From: Anagrus nilaparvatae
Lineage: Eukaryota > Arthropoda > Insecta > Hymenoptera > Mymaridae
Reading direction: 5' to 3'
Length of the DNA: 64,000 bases
Assembly (NCBI GenBank): GCA_022575985.1
Contig: JAKSXM010000147.1
Coordinates: forward strand, 20,866,001-20,930,000
Every line of letters begins with the position of its first letter. Position 1 is the first letter of the stretch. Below the pieces are notes generated by a model. It did not search any database, was not told the origin of the DNA, and saw nothing but the letters and a program-made list of their open reading frames with translations. Shown here piece by piece: positions 11,791 to 22,470 of the stretch. The translations under genes and the position numbers were made by a program.

Positions 11791-12295
11791 TTCTGGAATG
11801 TTTAGTATTTTTAGCCATTGATCATGTTATGTGTCCCTTGAAATTTCATTAATTTTTGAGGTACTTAATTAATCAAGACTTTTTTATAAATAATCTAATT
11901 TTAAAAATCTTTGAATATAATATTTAGGAAATTATTTAGCATCGATTCACTAAAAAAAATCTCAATTTTTAACAATAATGTGAAATATATTTCAAGTTTT
12001 TTGATTTTTGGCCTAACCTAAATTTTTCAAAAAATTAATTTATTCGCGGCGAAACGTAGAAAATCAAATTTTTTTTTAGTGAATCGATGCTAAATAATGT
12101 CCTAAATATTATATTCAAAGATTTTAAAAATCAGATTATTTATAAAAAAGTCTTGATTAATTAAGTACCACAAAAATTAATGAAATTTTAAGCGCTAATA
12201 TCTCCGTCAGTAGTCAATAAATTTTCAAAATTATTTTTTTAATTTTAAGGGACACATAACATGATCAATAGCTTAAAATATTAAACATTCCAGAA
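11791..12295. mobile_element. Palindromic foldback repeat (~505 bp)
   Basis: TTCTGGAATG at 11791 is matched by CATTCCAGAA ending at 12295, and long blocks inside pair in inverted order, for example GATCATGTTATGTGTCCCTT with its complement near 12250, and the GAATCGATGCTAAATAAT block near 12080 with its partner near 11935. The right arm carries an extra ~55 bp near 12190-12240. No ORF. A non-autonomous hairpin element; I see no clear target duplication. Confidence 0.75.
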
Positions 12296-12570
12296 ATTCT
12301 TATCCAAATTAACAAATTAAAAAAGATTGCAAGTGTAAATAAAATAAACTTAAAATTAATTTTCTCTTGATATTATATATTTAATACAATGGCAGCGGCG
12401 GAATCGTCTAAACACAAAGCTAAATAGATGAAATAGATATTATACGCTACACAATATGAATTAATTTATTATTTTAATAATTATTAATATTTTCTCTTAT
12501 TTAGTTGAGTTTTATTTGAGTTTTAGTGATAGAGACACAGAGATAAATTTAGAAGTTCCCGATAGTAATG

Positions 12571-12680
12571 TGGCCGAATGTACCATGCCCAAATGAACCA
12601 TGCCCAACTTGGGTTGCTCAAATGACCCATGCCTAAATGTACCATGCCCAAATTCACCATGCCCAAGTGACCCATGTCAG
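12571..12680 (+). repeat. Degenerate tandem repeat, ACCATGCCCAAATG unit
   Basis: About six to seven degenerate copies of a ~16-bp unit with the core ACC(C)ATGCCCAA. A minisatellite with no coding frame that stays open through all units. Confidence 0.8.
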
Positions 12681-14368
12681 CGGCGGCAGCGTTTAGAATT
12701 TTATATTATAGAGAGATTAAGAAAAAAGACTACAATACTTTAAATATCTTGAGAGCTACTGATAAATATAAATGCGCATAAGTTGATAATTTAGTTTAAT
12801 GCTATGTTATTTTAAGATTAAAAATTATAAGATGTTATTAATTTTGGATTTATTTTAAATAAGTGAAATTAATTTAATTATTTTTTTTATATTTCCTCTT
12901 AATAATTGAAACTTGTTGTACTAATTTAATGTCTTTAAAGGGAGATAAAATTGCGCGCCAATTCCAAGCAAAAATCACACATTTGAAATTCCACTATTTT
13001 TAATTTTTTGGAATTGATTTTTATTATTTAATTTTTTTCTTATAAGTCCATAATAATTTTTTTAAACAACAGCACAGAAAGTGAAAAAATATTATTTTGT
13101 TTTAATGAAAAAATCCCAAAGTGTGCACTTGGTTTTTTAAAAATTTTTTGTGTAAGCACATACGAGCATTTCTACAGTAATTATGATGCTTCATTTTTTT
13201 TCTAAATTTTATTGTTATGCACGCTGCTAAATATGATTTTTTTTTCAACGTTTAGACTATTAAAAGATAAAAAAAAATGGGTTCCATCATTTTAAGCCTT
13301 GTCCCACCCATTTTTATTAAATTTATAATTCAAATTAGAAATAAACTGATTAAAAATTATCAAAAAGTGAATTAAGTTAAAAAAAAAAAACTATATCAGT
13401 GTTGGTGTTGTTTACCAAAAAATTTTTTGTACATGATGTGGCTAAATTATATATCTTAATAATTAAAAAGAAGTGACATTTATATAATTAGCAAGAAATT
13501 CAGTGAATTGTATTTAAAAAAAAAAAAACATTGTTAAAAATAAAACAAAATTTTTGTCAAAAAAATAAATCAAATATTTTCTGAAAAGCAATTCATCAAA
13601 AAAGGACGTTTCAATTAAATAAAATAATCGTCGAAAGGAAAAAGAAAGCCGCCATTAATGACGTCATCGTCTTCTTCACCATCTTTCTCGTCATTTTGTC
13701 GTTGAAAGGGGAGGTAAATCTTTTGATTCGGAGTCGACAGAACAACACGAGAAGACACGATCCTACGTTTTAAAATTTTTCCAAGCGTCGTTCCTGCGCA
13801 TTTCATCAAATTTTCACAATGGCAGTTCGAACTTTTTTCTGGTGATGTCGCCTTCAAGAATCAACAAGTTACATGTGCTTTTCAAACTTCGCCATTTAAA
13901 TGATGAGAACGGAGTCATCGATTCTGCACATTAACTTAGGTCATATCTTTTTTTTTTTATAATTTTATTTTATAAATTCAAATCAAAATCTTTTTAAATA
14001 ATTTTTTAAAATATCATTCAATTAAAATTAAATTAATTTAAATAAATCTTATTGATTTTGTTGATGTTATTTTTTGACATAGATTCCACTATTCTTGCTA
14101 AATAATATATAAATTGCTAATTAATAAATAAATTAAATTCTAAATATTAAATTTTTTAAATTTAGCAATCATAAAAACAAAAAAAAAACAACAAAGAAAG
14201 CCTATGGTATAGACATAAATAGAGTGTCTTTTGCTCATTTATTTATATAAAAGGGCAAAATTTTTTATAAAAAATATACATGGTATTTGTATACTAATTA
14301 TATTATTTCTATATATGTTTATAATTTTTTGTATTTTTGTCTATTTGAAATACTTAATTGTCTTATAG

Positions 14369-14371
<3 letters not shown>

Positions 14372-14407
<36 letters not shown>
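14372..14407 (+). repeat. (CT)n microsatellite
   Basis: An uninterrupted CT dinucleotide run of about 18 repeats. Confidence 0.95.
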
Positions 14408-14410
<3 letters not shown>

Positions 14411-14713
14411 GTTTAAGTAAATACTTTAAATTTTTTTTTTTTTTGAATTTATAATTAATTTAAACTTAAAATCAATTAAATTTTAAAATAATAAAATCTT
14501 TAAAATAAATTAAAATAAATCAATCATTAATTTAAATTAAAATTAATTTTTTGAAATCTAAAATCAATCTTTTTCTTTATTATTATCATTGTAATCTTTT
14601 ATTAATTATTTGGACGTTCCTATGGTACTCTTATCATATGGAAGCTGCTTCTTCACAATTCTTTCACAACAAACAAATATCATTTGTTAAAATTTAATTT
14701 TAAAACTTAAAAA

Positions 14714-16551
14714 TATATATATGAGTAATTCTTAGTGAAACTTTACTAATGGAAAGGTAAAAGTCAGGGATTTGAAAAAAACTAATTGGGTTGCGTTTGG
14801 TATACGTTCATATGATACCATACCAAATTTTAAGGTTTTAGGTTCAAAGGGTAAAAAATGGCGTCTATTTTTCGGTCTTATATGGTTTTTAAAAAGAATC
14901 ATTTTTAAAAATGACAATTTTCGATTTCATTTTTTCTACGCTCTGAATAAAGCTAAAAAATGGTTTTCTTGACTATGTCTTATGTAAAATTTCCCGCTGA
15001 ATCTGAATCTGCCACCAGTTTTTCAAAAAAACGCCAAGGAAAACTGGAAAATTGGAAAAACTAAGAAAACTCATTTTTTTCCAAACGCAGATTTTTCATA
15101 CAGTCGTAACTTTTTTTTTTTCCTAACCAGTCTTAAAATTTTTGTATTTGTATGTATTTTTTAATAAAAAAAAAATTTTAGCGAGTATTTGCCTTTTAAA
15201 TACTTAAAAATCCATTTCAATATTTCCCATTTTCACGAAATTTTTCATTTTCAATTTTCCGGATTTCCTTGTCACCTAATGAAAATTTTGACAAAATTTT
15301 CGGATTCCTCGAGAAATTTTACTAAAGACCCCCTTTTTTGAAAAGTTATAGATGTTTCCATAACGCTATAGAAATAAAAGAAATAGCAAAATACTGAATA
15401 ACTACAAAATACGACAATGTTATAAAATAGGGTTTTTTCGTAATCTTTAATTCAAAGCTGCAACCTCGACAGTTAACCAAAATACTTCCAATTAGTCTCA
15501 TTTTTTTCGTATAAATATCACCTTTCAATTCTCGTACACCGAAATTTTTTTTAATTAATTCTCTCATGACGATAGTCAATAAACCAAACGCCTATTCTTA
15601 CCCCAAAATGACCAATTTTTAACACATTCGCTGCGACAGGTCACGTGACTTCATTTAAAATACATAGGATCATGGGCGCATTTCGCCCATGCCGCAGCGA
15701 ATGTGTTAAATTGCTGCCAAAATTCTAATTTTTTATAGAAATGAGTTCTGTAGGCCTTGAAAATTTTCTACAAGCACTAAGTTTCCAAAAAATTTTTACT
15801 CGTCTTTTTTCATTAAACATTTTCAAAGATATCCCATTTTTAAAGATAAAGAATAAAATTAACTTTTTTTCAAAACCCTAAAAATGGGACTCTGACTTTA
15901 AATTATCATATCTGCGAAACAAATAACTATAAAAAAACGAGTAAAAATTTTTTGGAAACTTAGTGCTTGCAGAAAATTTTCAAGGTCTGCAGAACCCATT
16001 TCTATCAAAAATTAGAATTTTTGCAGCAATTTAAAAATTGGTCATTTTGGGGTAAGAATAGGCGTTTGGTTTATTGACTATCGTCATGAGAGAATTAATT
16101 AAAAAAAATTTCGGTGTACGAGAATTGAAAGGTGATATTTATACGAAAAAAATGAGACCAATTGGAAGTATTTTGGTTAACTGTCGAGGTTGCAGCTTTG
16201 AATTAAAGATTACGAAAAAACCCTATTTTATAACATTGTCGTATTTTGTAGTTATTCAGTATTTTGCTATTTCTTTTATTTCTATAGCGTTATGGAAACA
16301 TCTAAAACTTTTCAAAAAAGGGGGTCTTTAGTAAAATTTCTCGAGGAATCCGAAAATTTTGTCAAAATTTTCATTAGGTGACAAGGAAATCCGGAAAATT
16401 GAAAATGAAAAATTTCGTGAAAATGGGAAATATTGAAATGGATTTTTAAGTATTTAAAAGGCAAATACTCGCTAAAATTTTTTTTTTATTAAAAAATACA
16501 TACAAATACAAAAATTTTAAGACTGGTTAGGAAAAAAAAAAGTTACGACTG
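14714..16551. mobile_element. Long foldback element, left arm, loop and part of right arm
   Basis: The left arm (14714 to about 15803) is the near-perfect inverse of 15932-16551 followed, after the 19.5-kb LTR element, by 36056-36443. The loop is about 15804-15931. Both arms carry the same spurious small ORF (15346-15579 on -, 16074-16331 on +), which is a consequence of the inversion. The pairing across more than 1 kb with few mismatches implies either a recent origin or ongoing correction. No transposase is present, so it is a non-autonomous foldback element or an inverted duplication. The two arms differ by an 83-bp MITE present in the left arm only. Confidence 0.9.
15623..15705. mobile_element. 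83-bp TTAA-flanked MITE
   Basis: The 13-bp terminal inverted repeats CACATTCGCTGCG flank a core with a GGGCG-cattt-CGCCC hairpin. TTAA lies directly outside both ends (15619-15622, 15706-15709). The matching place in the right arm of the foldback has a single TTAA and no insert, giving a direct empty-site control. Piggybac-type mobilisation is inferred from the TTAA duplication. Confidence 0.92.
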
Positions 16552-16794
16552 TGTTACGAAATTTTTGATTATAGTTTTTATTAATTTAAATATTTAAGAT
16601 GAGTTATTGACTTTATTGGGAAATTCTGTTTTAAGTTTAATTTTGATATTAAATTTCAAATATTCGTAACTTAAATCGATTTAATTATTTTGCCTACTTT
16701 AGTGCTCGTAACTAATGCAGTTACTCGCACACGGGAAGGCTTATTCTTTATTAAATTAGCAAATCTAACTAGAATATATGTAATTGTATTTATA

Positions 16795-16835
<41 letters not shown>

Positions 16836-17596
16836 GTGATAGGAAAGTATATAGGAAAGATTAGTGGTATAGAATAGAGGATAGAAATAAAGAATACTAT
16901 TTTGAATTTACTAAAATAACTCTTTGAAACAAAGTTATTTATTGATAGATACAAATGTAGAAACTTAATAAACTTATTATAAAAATAACTAATATAATAA
17001 TATAAATATACTTATTATTCATAACTAACCGTTTAAACTAGTTAGTTTCTGAATTCCAATTTAAAACGCAATGCTTTTTAATTAATAACTTTTTTGACAC
17101 TTAGTAAAAATACAGGTATATTTTAACGAAACGTGATAATGACCTGCGGTTAAAATTCCAAAGACAATTGAGAGAGTTTTGACATTTTTGGCTACTATTT
17201 ATATGATTGACTGATCGACGTGTTAATCTTAATTCGTCATGAAAGAGGGGTGCCCCTTGATTAGCAATCTTGTGGCGTCTCTTTTTGTCCTTTCTTAATA
17301 ATCAATTCTTGGACTTGTAATAAGGCCAAATTAATTAGCACCTATATTTATTTTATATCCGTTGATAAAACCATGAGACATAAAATTTGTTACTCATCTA
17401 ATGCGTTAAGCAGAGTGTTTAACGCTTTTGCGTTAATTCTATATTGAGCGCCTTTCTCTTTAGTATTTAAATCTAAAATGCGTTCAGGAAAGCTTTATCG
17501 CATTTGCGTTAACAGTGCCTTTTATCGCATTTGCGTTAACAGTGTCTGTTAACGCCTTTTCATATTTCACTGCTGTTACTTTATCTCGCTCTAACA
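16552..17596 (-). repeat. 3' LTR of the giant element
   Basis: About 1,045 bp, starting TGTTACG and ending TAACA on the + strand. It contains a (TA)n run near 16796-16834 and three copies of the CGCATTTGCG-type motif near 17418-17540. Compared with the right LTR I see one substitution (near 17489 versus 35948) and a 2-bp length difference in the (TA)n run. Confidence 0.96.
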
Positions 17597-17607
17597 CTCC
17601 TCTCCTT
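17597..17607 (-). promoter_or_regulatory. Polypurine tract for plus-strand priming
   Basis: On the sense (-) strand the bases AAGGAGAGGAG directly precede the 3' LTR, exactly where a retroelement polypurine tract is expected. Position and composition make this assignment firm. Confidence 0.85.
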
Positions 17608-18488
17608 ATGAAAAAAAACTCGAATAGAGTTTTTTGAAACTTGTTTACAAGTCAATCAAAATTAATTGCCAAAAATTTTGCCAAAAACAAAACAAAAAAA
17701 TTAAATTTAAAAAAATTTTTATTTTAATTACTCGACCGAATATCTGTATTTAAACTTTTGCATCTTTTAATTTATTATTATGAACCAAATCATAATTTTC
17801 AAAAAAATTCTCTATAGTTTGCTCATTTGATCTAGTTATTTTTTATTACAATATTTTAAATTTTTATTAAATTTTTACTACTCTTTTTAATTATTGGCTC
17901 GATACAATCTAGGTTTTTCTATTTGTTTTACTGTTTTAACGTTAATTTGTTTACAACAAAGCCTTTTATAAACTTAAACTTACATATATTTAAATTAACC
18001 GGAAGCGAGATTAAAATTGGAATACTCAAAAAATTTTTAAAAATGGTAAAATTATCCAATTTTACTCTTTCTTCCTATATTCTCCTTCCCTTAGAAAAAA
18101 AAATGCTGTAAGCATTTTTTCAAGAAAAAGAAAAAAAATAAATTATTTCTTCACCAAAAAAAAAATTTTATTTTATCTAACAGATATTCTAATTTATTTA
18201 CTTTTCTTTTTCGTTTGTACTATTATGTACTTAAAGCGAGATGACCACCACTCATGTTGTCTCACTTTTATATCTTATGTTATAATTACTTTTACTATTG
18301 TCTACCGGTTATGACATTATTGTTTATTTTTCTATAAACACGTGTACATCGATGCTACATTTTAATAAGTGTGTTTAGAGTACATTTTTTTGTTTCATCT
18401 ATTATATTGTGTTAAAACAAGTTTTTTACAATTTTTCATTTTTAAATTAGTGCATTATTTAGTCAGTGTATTATTATTAATATTCATT
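17608..18488. other. Non-coding stretch upstream of the antisense gene
   Basis: AT-rich with no supported ORF. It must hold the promoter and 5' UTR of the + strand gene that starts at 18489. An AAAGCGAGATGACCACCACT block near 18234 is the only notably less AT-rich patch. Confidence 0.5.
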
Positions 18489-20668
18489 ATGAATTATCTG
18501 GTAAGTTGAAATTATTTTAATTACATTTTATAACTTATTTTGACTTGTGATAAAAAAATTTTGTTTAAGTTAATTAGTTATTGCATTTAAAAAAAAATTG
18601 TTACAATTATTATTAAAATTTATATTTTTGTGCTTTATTTAACTGAATATTTTGAATAAAAGGGTATTGTTATTTTATATTCGGTTTCTACGAATGTACT
18701 ATTATGCGTTAACTGTACGTGTTACCGCATTTGCGTTTCATATACCGGTTAACGCAAAATTCATATAATTCTATCTTTAATTTATATAAAAAAAATTCTT
18801 TTAATTTTTGTTCTTGAATAATCCTTTGACTCAAAATAATCAGTTATTAACAAAATTAGCTTACTTTTTTTTTTTTTTTTTTTATTTTAACTTATTTGTT
18901 TGATTAAATATTAAAAAAATGCATTAATCATGTTTGTTATTACATTTGTGTTTAGTACTCATTTTGAATATTAAGCGTTAACGCTGCTTTTATCACAAAT
19001 GCGTTTCTATCTCAGTTTATCGCATTTTTACAATACTTAAAACTATATAAGGAAAATTTTAACTTAAAAAATTTTGTTTTTCATAGGGATCTGCGACTTT
19101 GTTTTCCAATGATGAATTGAAGAGGATCCCTGGTTTGGGTTTAGGTGAATTACCTAATTTTTTTATTCGGAAACAGGCTACTTTGCAATACGAGTCTTGC
19201 ATCTTGGTGAGTTACTTTTATTGCTGCTTATAAAAACTTATTTTATTATATTTAATTATAAGAACGATTTCATACTTTATTTCATAATTTTTCATTTTAG
19301 TTCGAAGATGCGATGACCCCACTTCCTGCTGATGACAATTTTACTCGTATGTCTGCTTATCTGGCTGATGTAGATCACCAAGCTTTCTGTAAGGAGAAGT
19401 TTGATGGTAATCCATCCCGTTATTGGCGAATGCCAGCTCATCCTTCCATTAGCGAAGAGTTTCTGACCCAACTGGACGAATCCTCTACTTTCACTGTTCC
19501 TGAAGGAAAAGACCCTTTGACTTTTATTCAATCATTACGTGATCAAGACTTAGTTTCTGGGCGTTTTTGGTATAACGTCCATAATCAGGACCTTCCTTAT
19601 AATGACGAGTTCCTGAATTTTGCTGCCATACATTGTTTTGCGGATACTCTTCCAGCATTTTTGAAAGTAAACCTGTTAGGTAACTGAGAATTATTTAAAA
19701 TGATATTTGTATTCACTTATTAAAACGTTATATTTTTGTTTATTTTATTTATAGGGGTAAACTCATCTGCTTGGAGTTTCCATGGCCCAAAATCCTTTTT
19801 TATGCACCGAACTGAACTTGGTCAGTTCCCTTCTGTTCACCTTTTGACTGATGGTGATTTCCTGCTTTGGACAGTGCTTCCTAAAACCTCGGTGCAAAAA
19901 CTCCTAACCGTTTGGCCCGACTTGAAGGTAAAATCTGGTCTTTGCAACGAAGAAGGATGTAAGGACGGTAACCTATGAAATTTTTGCAATTGTGACCTCG
20001 CTTGCCTCCATACACCAGGTTTCTTCCCTAGCAAGGCTTTTCTTACCACCCACCAAATTCCATCCTATGATTTTATCCAACGCCGCGGTCAGATGGTATT
20101 TGTTGGGCCGGGCGTAGGATATGCATATTACAGTCCTGGTTTTTCTGTGGTCGAGTCCCGTTGTTTGTTGCCCCTTGTTTTGGCACTTCATTCTGTCAAA
20201 AAGTTTGTATGCTACTGTCCTCTTGGTGTAGGAGGTAGGCAACCTCTAATAGTAGACTTGCCTGACTATTCTTACCAAGTAGATTTTAATGTTACTTGCG
20301 CTGAAAATCTTTGCCCTACCCCTAATTTAGGTTCCTTAGTTGCCTTAAAAAAACATAAACATGAAGTTCATAGGCCCTTTGCATGTCCAGACTGCCCTGT
20401 TAACCCTATTTCCGCCGCCCATCTCCTTACCCATCAGGAAACGGTGCATGGTAAGGGCAAAAAAATTAAGTGTGAACCATGCCAAAAGGAATATACCCGC
20501 AAAACCCTAGCTCGTCATCTTACGTGTGATCGCCATAAAGCAGCTTATCAGCAATGGCTGATTGCCAATCCTCTTCCACCTAATGATGCTCCTGAGGCCA
20601 ATGGTTCACCTGATGAAAATGATGCATCTGCGAGTACTTCTCATAAGCGATTACGCACACAAGATTAA
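18489..20668 (+). CDS. JmjC-like protein with C2H2 zinc fingers (antisense, intron-containing)
   Basis: Exons on +: 18489-18500, 19087-19206, 19301-19679 and 19755-20668. The introns have clean GTAAGT/GTGAGT/GTAACT donors and pyrimidine-TAG acceptors, and the frame stays open across them. A TGA at 19976 is avoided if 19968-20018 (GTAACC...CCAG, 51 nt, a multiple of three) is also an intron; otherwise it is a nonsense mutation. Predicted length is about 457 residues. Residues about 140-290 align by eye with a KDM5-type JmjC core: the SGRFWYN segment, then F-x2-R-T-E near 189-191 where an iron-binding H-x-E is expected, then G-x4-W-x2-LP, then GQMVFVGPGVGYAYYSPGF. Both His positions appear replaced (Arg and Tyr), so it is probably not a demethylase. 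Three C2H2 fingers follow (one C-x4-C-x13-H-x4-H, one classical C-x2-C-x12-H-x4-H, one C-x2-C-x11-H-x5-H), then a basic KRLR tail. A nuclear DNA- or chromatin-binding role is inferred. The gene runs opposite to gag-pol. Confidence 0.7.
18711..19030 (+). promoter_or_regulatory. Cluster of CGCATTTGCG-type motifs in intron 1
   Basis: Variants of TTATCGCATTTGCGTTAA: ATGCGTTAACTG at 18714, TTACCGCATTTGCGTTTC at 18722-18739, GCGTTAACGC at 18974, TTATCACAAATGCGTTT at 18989 and TTTATCGCATTTTTA at 19016. They stand out against sequence that is otherwise nearly free of CG. The same words occur in both LTRs and upstream of env. Function (enhancer, promoter, silencer or insulator binding site) is inferred. 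Confidence 0.6.
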
Positions 20669-21053
20669 AAAAAAAATTATGTAAATTTTATTATAATTTT
20701 ATATATATAAGAAAATTTTTCTAATTCTATTTTTATTTCTTTTTATTTTTGTATTAAAAAAATTATATATAAAAAAAAATGTTTAACTAATTTTATTGCA
20801 TCCTGCCTTTCCTTTATTTCCAAAAAAAATTATTTACTTTAACACTTGCTCTGCATTCTGTTTCTGCTCTCTTTTATTTTTTGTTACATATTTCTTTTTT
20901 TTTTTAATTAACAAAATACCTGTTTTATTATCTTTTGAAAGTACACCAAAAAATTTTGACTCATTCTTAGACGTGTCTACTAGATTTTGTTAGTTGCCTT
21001 TTGACTGCGTTACTGTTCATTAAAAAAATTTTGTTTTTATTTTTAACTTCATA
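20669..21053. other. Spacer between the two antisense genes
   Basis: AT-rich, with T-runs and no supported ORF. It serves as 3' flank of the zinc-finger gene and promoter/5' UTR of the small acidic gene. Confidence 0.5.
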
Positions 21054-21230
21054 ATGAATCGTGAATTTTTCTTAAATAATCATCCTGGAGCGAATATCAC
21101 CCAGATTACTGATCAACAGTCGTTAAATCATGTGGTAAGTTACTATTTTTCTATTTTTAATTCAAATTAAGTAAGTTAATAATAAAAAAAAATTTTATGT
21201 ATTTTATTATTGTATATATTTATTATTAAT

Positions 21231-21266
<36 letters not shown>

Positions 21267-21484
21267 TTTAGTGGAATTATGGTCGTATTAGGGCCCATTT
21301 TGATGGCGCTAATCCATTTACTTGGGTTTTGCGGCAGTTAGACTTGTATTCTGGACCAGACGACGATTGGTGGTGGGATGAGCTCTGGAACAGAGAAATT
21401 CTCTGGGAGATGGGTTTTCATCATTGGACGCCCCCTGCTCCTGAGCCTGACTATCCTGAAGATGAAATGAACCAAGTGGAATAA
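21054..21484 (+). CDS. 97-aa acidic Trp-rich protein (two exons, antisense)
   Basis: Exon 1 is 21054-21134 (27 codons, ATG to CATGTG), with donor GTAAGT at 21135. Exon 2 is 21272-21484, after a very long T tract and TTTAG. The joined frame is open, with base composition much richer in GC than the intron and flanks, which supports coding. Exon 2 has clustered Trp residues (DDDWWWDELW, then LWEMGFHHW) and an acidic, Pro-rich tail (PEPDYPEDE). No signal peptide, membrane segment or zinc site. AATAAA lies about 55 bp downstream (near 21538), and the gene converges on the - strand 229-aa ORF. I do not recognise the family. A small acidic protein-interaction factor is possible. Confidence 0.65.
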
Positions 21485-21661
21485 AGCTTTTAAAAAAAAT
21501 TTTATTTTTATTTTTGTTGCTGTTTGTGTACTATTGTAATAAAAAGAAATTTTTATTTTCTTTCTGACTAAATTTTGTTATTATTTATTTTGTTTTTCTC
21601 TAACCTTGAACTCTTATTAGTTAGTACCTTAAAATCTAGTTTACTAATAATTTTAATAGCC

Positions 21662-22351
21662 CTAAAAGTGTATAAAATATTCCTTTGCTCTTATCAATTC
21701 TCTATGAACTCCATATTGCTTATAACACTTAAAACAATCTTTAATTTTCTTAGGAGACCATAAAACTGCCTTACAGCTGAGACATCCAGGATACCTATAC
21801 TTCCACACCATTCCATGACTAATTGAATGTAGTTTCCAATTTAGTAATTTCATATTTAATATTTTCCTGCATGGTTCACATAAGAACTTATTTGTGCCTT
21901 CTATTATGTATCCTTGTTTTTCAAAGTTTTTTATACAATAAAAGAATTCTTGTTGTTTTGAGTTTTTTGATAAAGGTATGTCCCAAACATATCTTTCTAA
22001 TAATTCTCTTGTAACCCATTTTGCTTTCTCCGTTTTAAAACCTGTTATTATCCTTTTTTCTATTATTACGTCTATTTCCTCAATTGCATCTGTAATAGCT
22101 GTTAAAATTTTAAAAGGTTTTTTACTTTTACACAATAATAGTGTTAAGACCTTTGTCGGTGTAGAAAAAATTTCATAATTCCCTGAAACTAGTAACTCAT
22201 TTAGTTCTTTAAGCAAACCTTTTTTTGATATTTTTTCTAGAGATTTTATTAACTTCCTTATCTTACGAGGATAATCTTTCTTCTTATCCCTATAGATGGA
22301 GCATAGCCCTGGCATTGCTTCTTTAAACAGCTGTAAGTCGAATATTGCCAT
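21662..22351 (-). CDS. Unknown 229-aa Cys-containing accessory protein
   Basis: I start it at the ATG at 22351 rather than further upstream because a consensus 3' splice acceptor (ATTCTTTGCAG, ending at 22370) lies just before it, as for the two envelope genes upstream. The N-terminal half is basic and helical (DKKKDYPRKIRKLIK, then alternating Lys/Leu/Ile). The C-terminal half has CEPC, CLSC and CFKC pairs with His nearby, a likely zinc-binding module. There is no signal peptide or membrane segment, so it should be cytoplasmic or nuclear. It is the last sense-strand gene of the giant element. No family recognised; an accessory or regulatory protein made from a spliced mRNA is my inference. 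Confidence 0.65.
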   Translation of the reverse strand: MAIFDLQLFKEAMPGLCSIYRDKKKDYPRKIRKLIKSLEKISKKGLLKELNELLVSGNYEIFSTPTKVLTLLLCKSKKPFKILTAITDAIEEIDVIIEKRIITGFKTEKAKWVTRELLERYVWDIPLSKNSKQQEFFYCIKNFEKQGYIIEGTNKFLCEPCRKILNMKLLNWKLHSISHGMVWKYRYPGCLSCKAVLWSPKKIKDCFKCYKQYGVHRELIRAKEYFIHF

Positions 22352-22470
22352 TTCAAAAAAAAAATTTTCCTGCAAAGAATATTTTATACAATGTATACCA
22401 TTTTTACTCAATTATCTATTATCTTAACTACTATAAACTTAATTAATAATATTTATTATATTTTATTTCT

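Larger units (their letters stand above)
12296..14713. other. AT-rich stretch without a convincing gene
   Basis: Contains the ACCATGCCC tandem array (12571-12680), an ORF on the - strand at 13615-13857 (80 residues, acidic run EEDDD, no recognised domain) lying in a locally GC-richer patch, and a (CT)n microsatellite. The 80-residue ORF could be an exon or part of an unknown repeat; I do not call it a gene. Confidence 0.4.

Noticed and set aside
13615..13857. 80-residue ORF as a gene
   Set aside because: No domain, partner, splice site or homology that I can see; only local GC content is raised. Left as part of the unassigned stretch.
15346..16331. Two nearly identical ORFs of 77 and 85 residues on opposite strands
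   Set aside because: They are the same sequence in the two arms of the foldback; no start context, no domain, and the duplication follows from the inversion.
19292..20242. Minus-strand ORFs of 79, 70 and 89 residues opposite the zinc-finger gene
   Set aside because: Shadows of the + strand exons; they do not respect the introns and contain no domain.
18489..21484. The + strand genes as a host gene into which the LTR element was inserted in pieces
   Set aside because: They lie inside the LTR boundaries, and removing the whole 19.5-kb unit rejoins the foldback exactly with a 4-bp duplication, so they travelled with the element.
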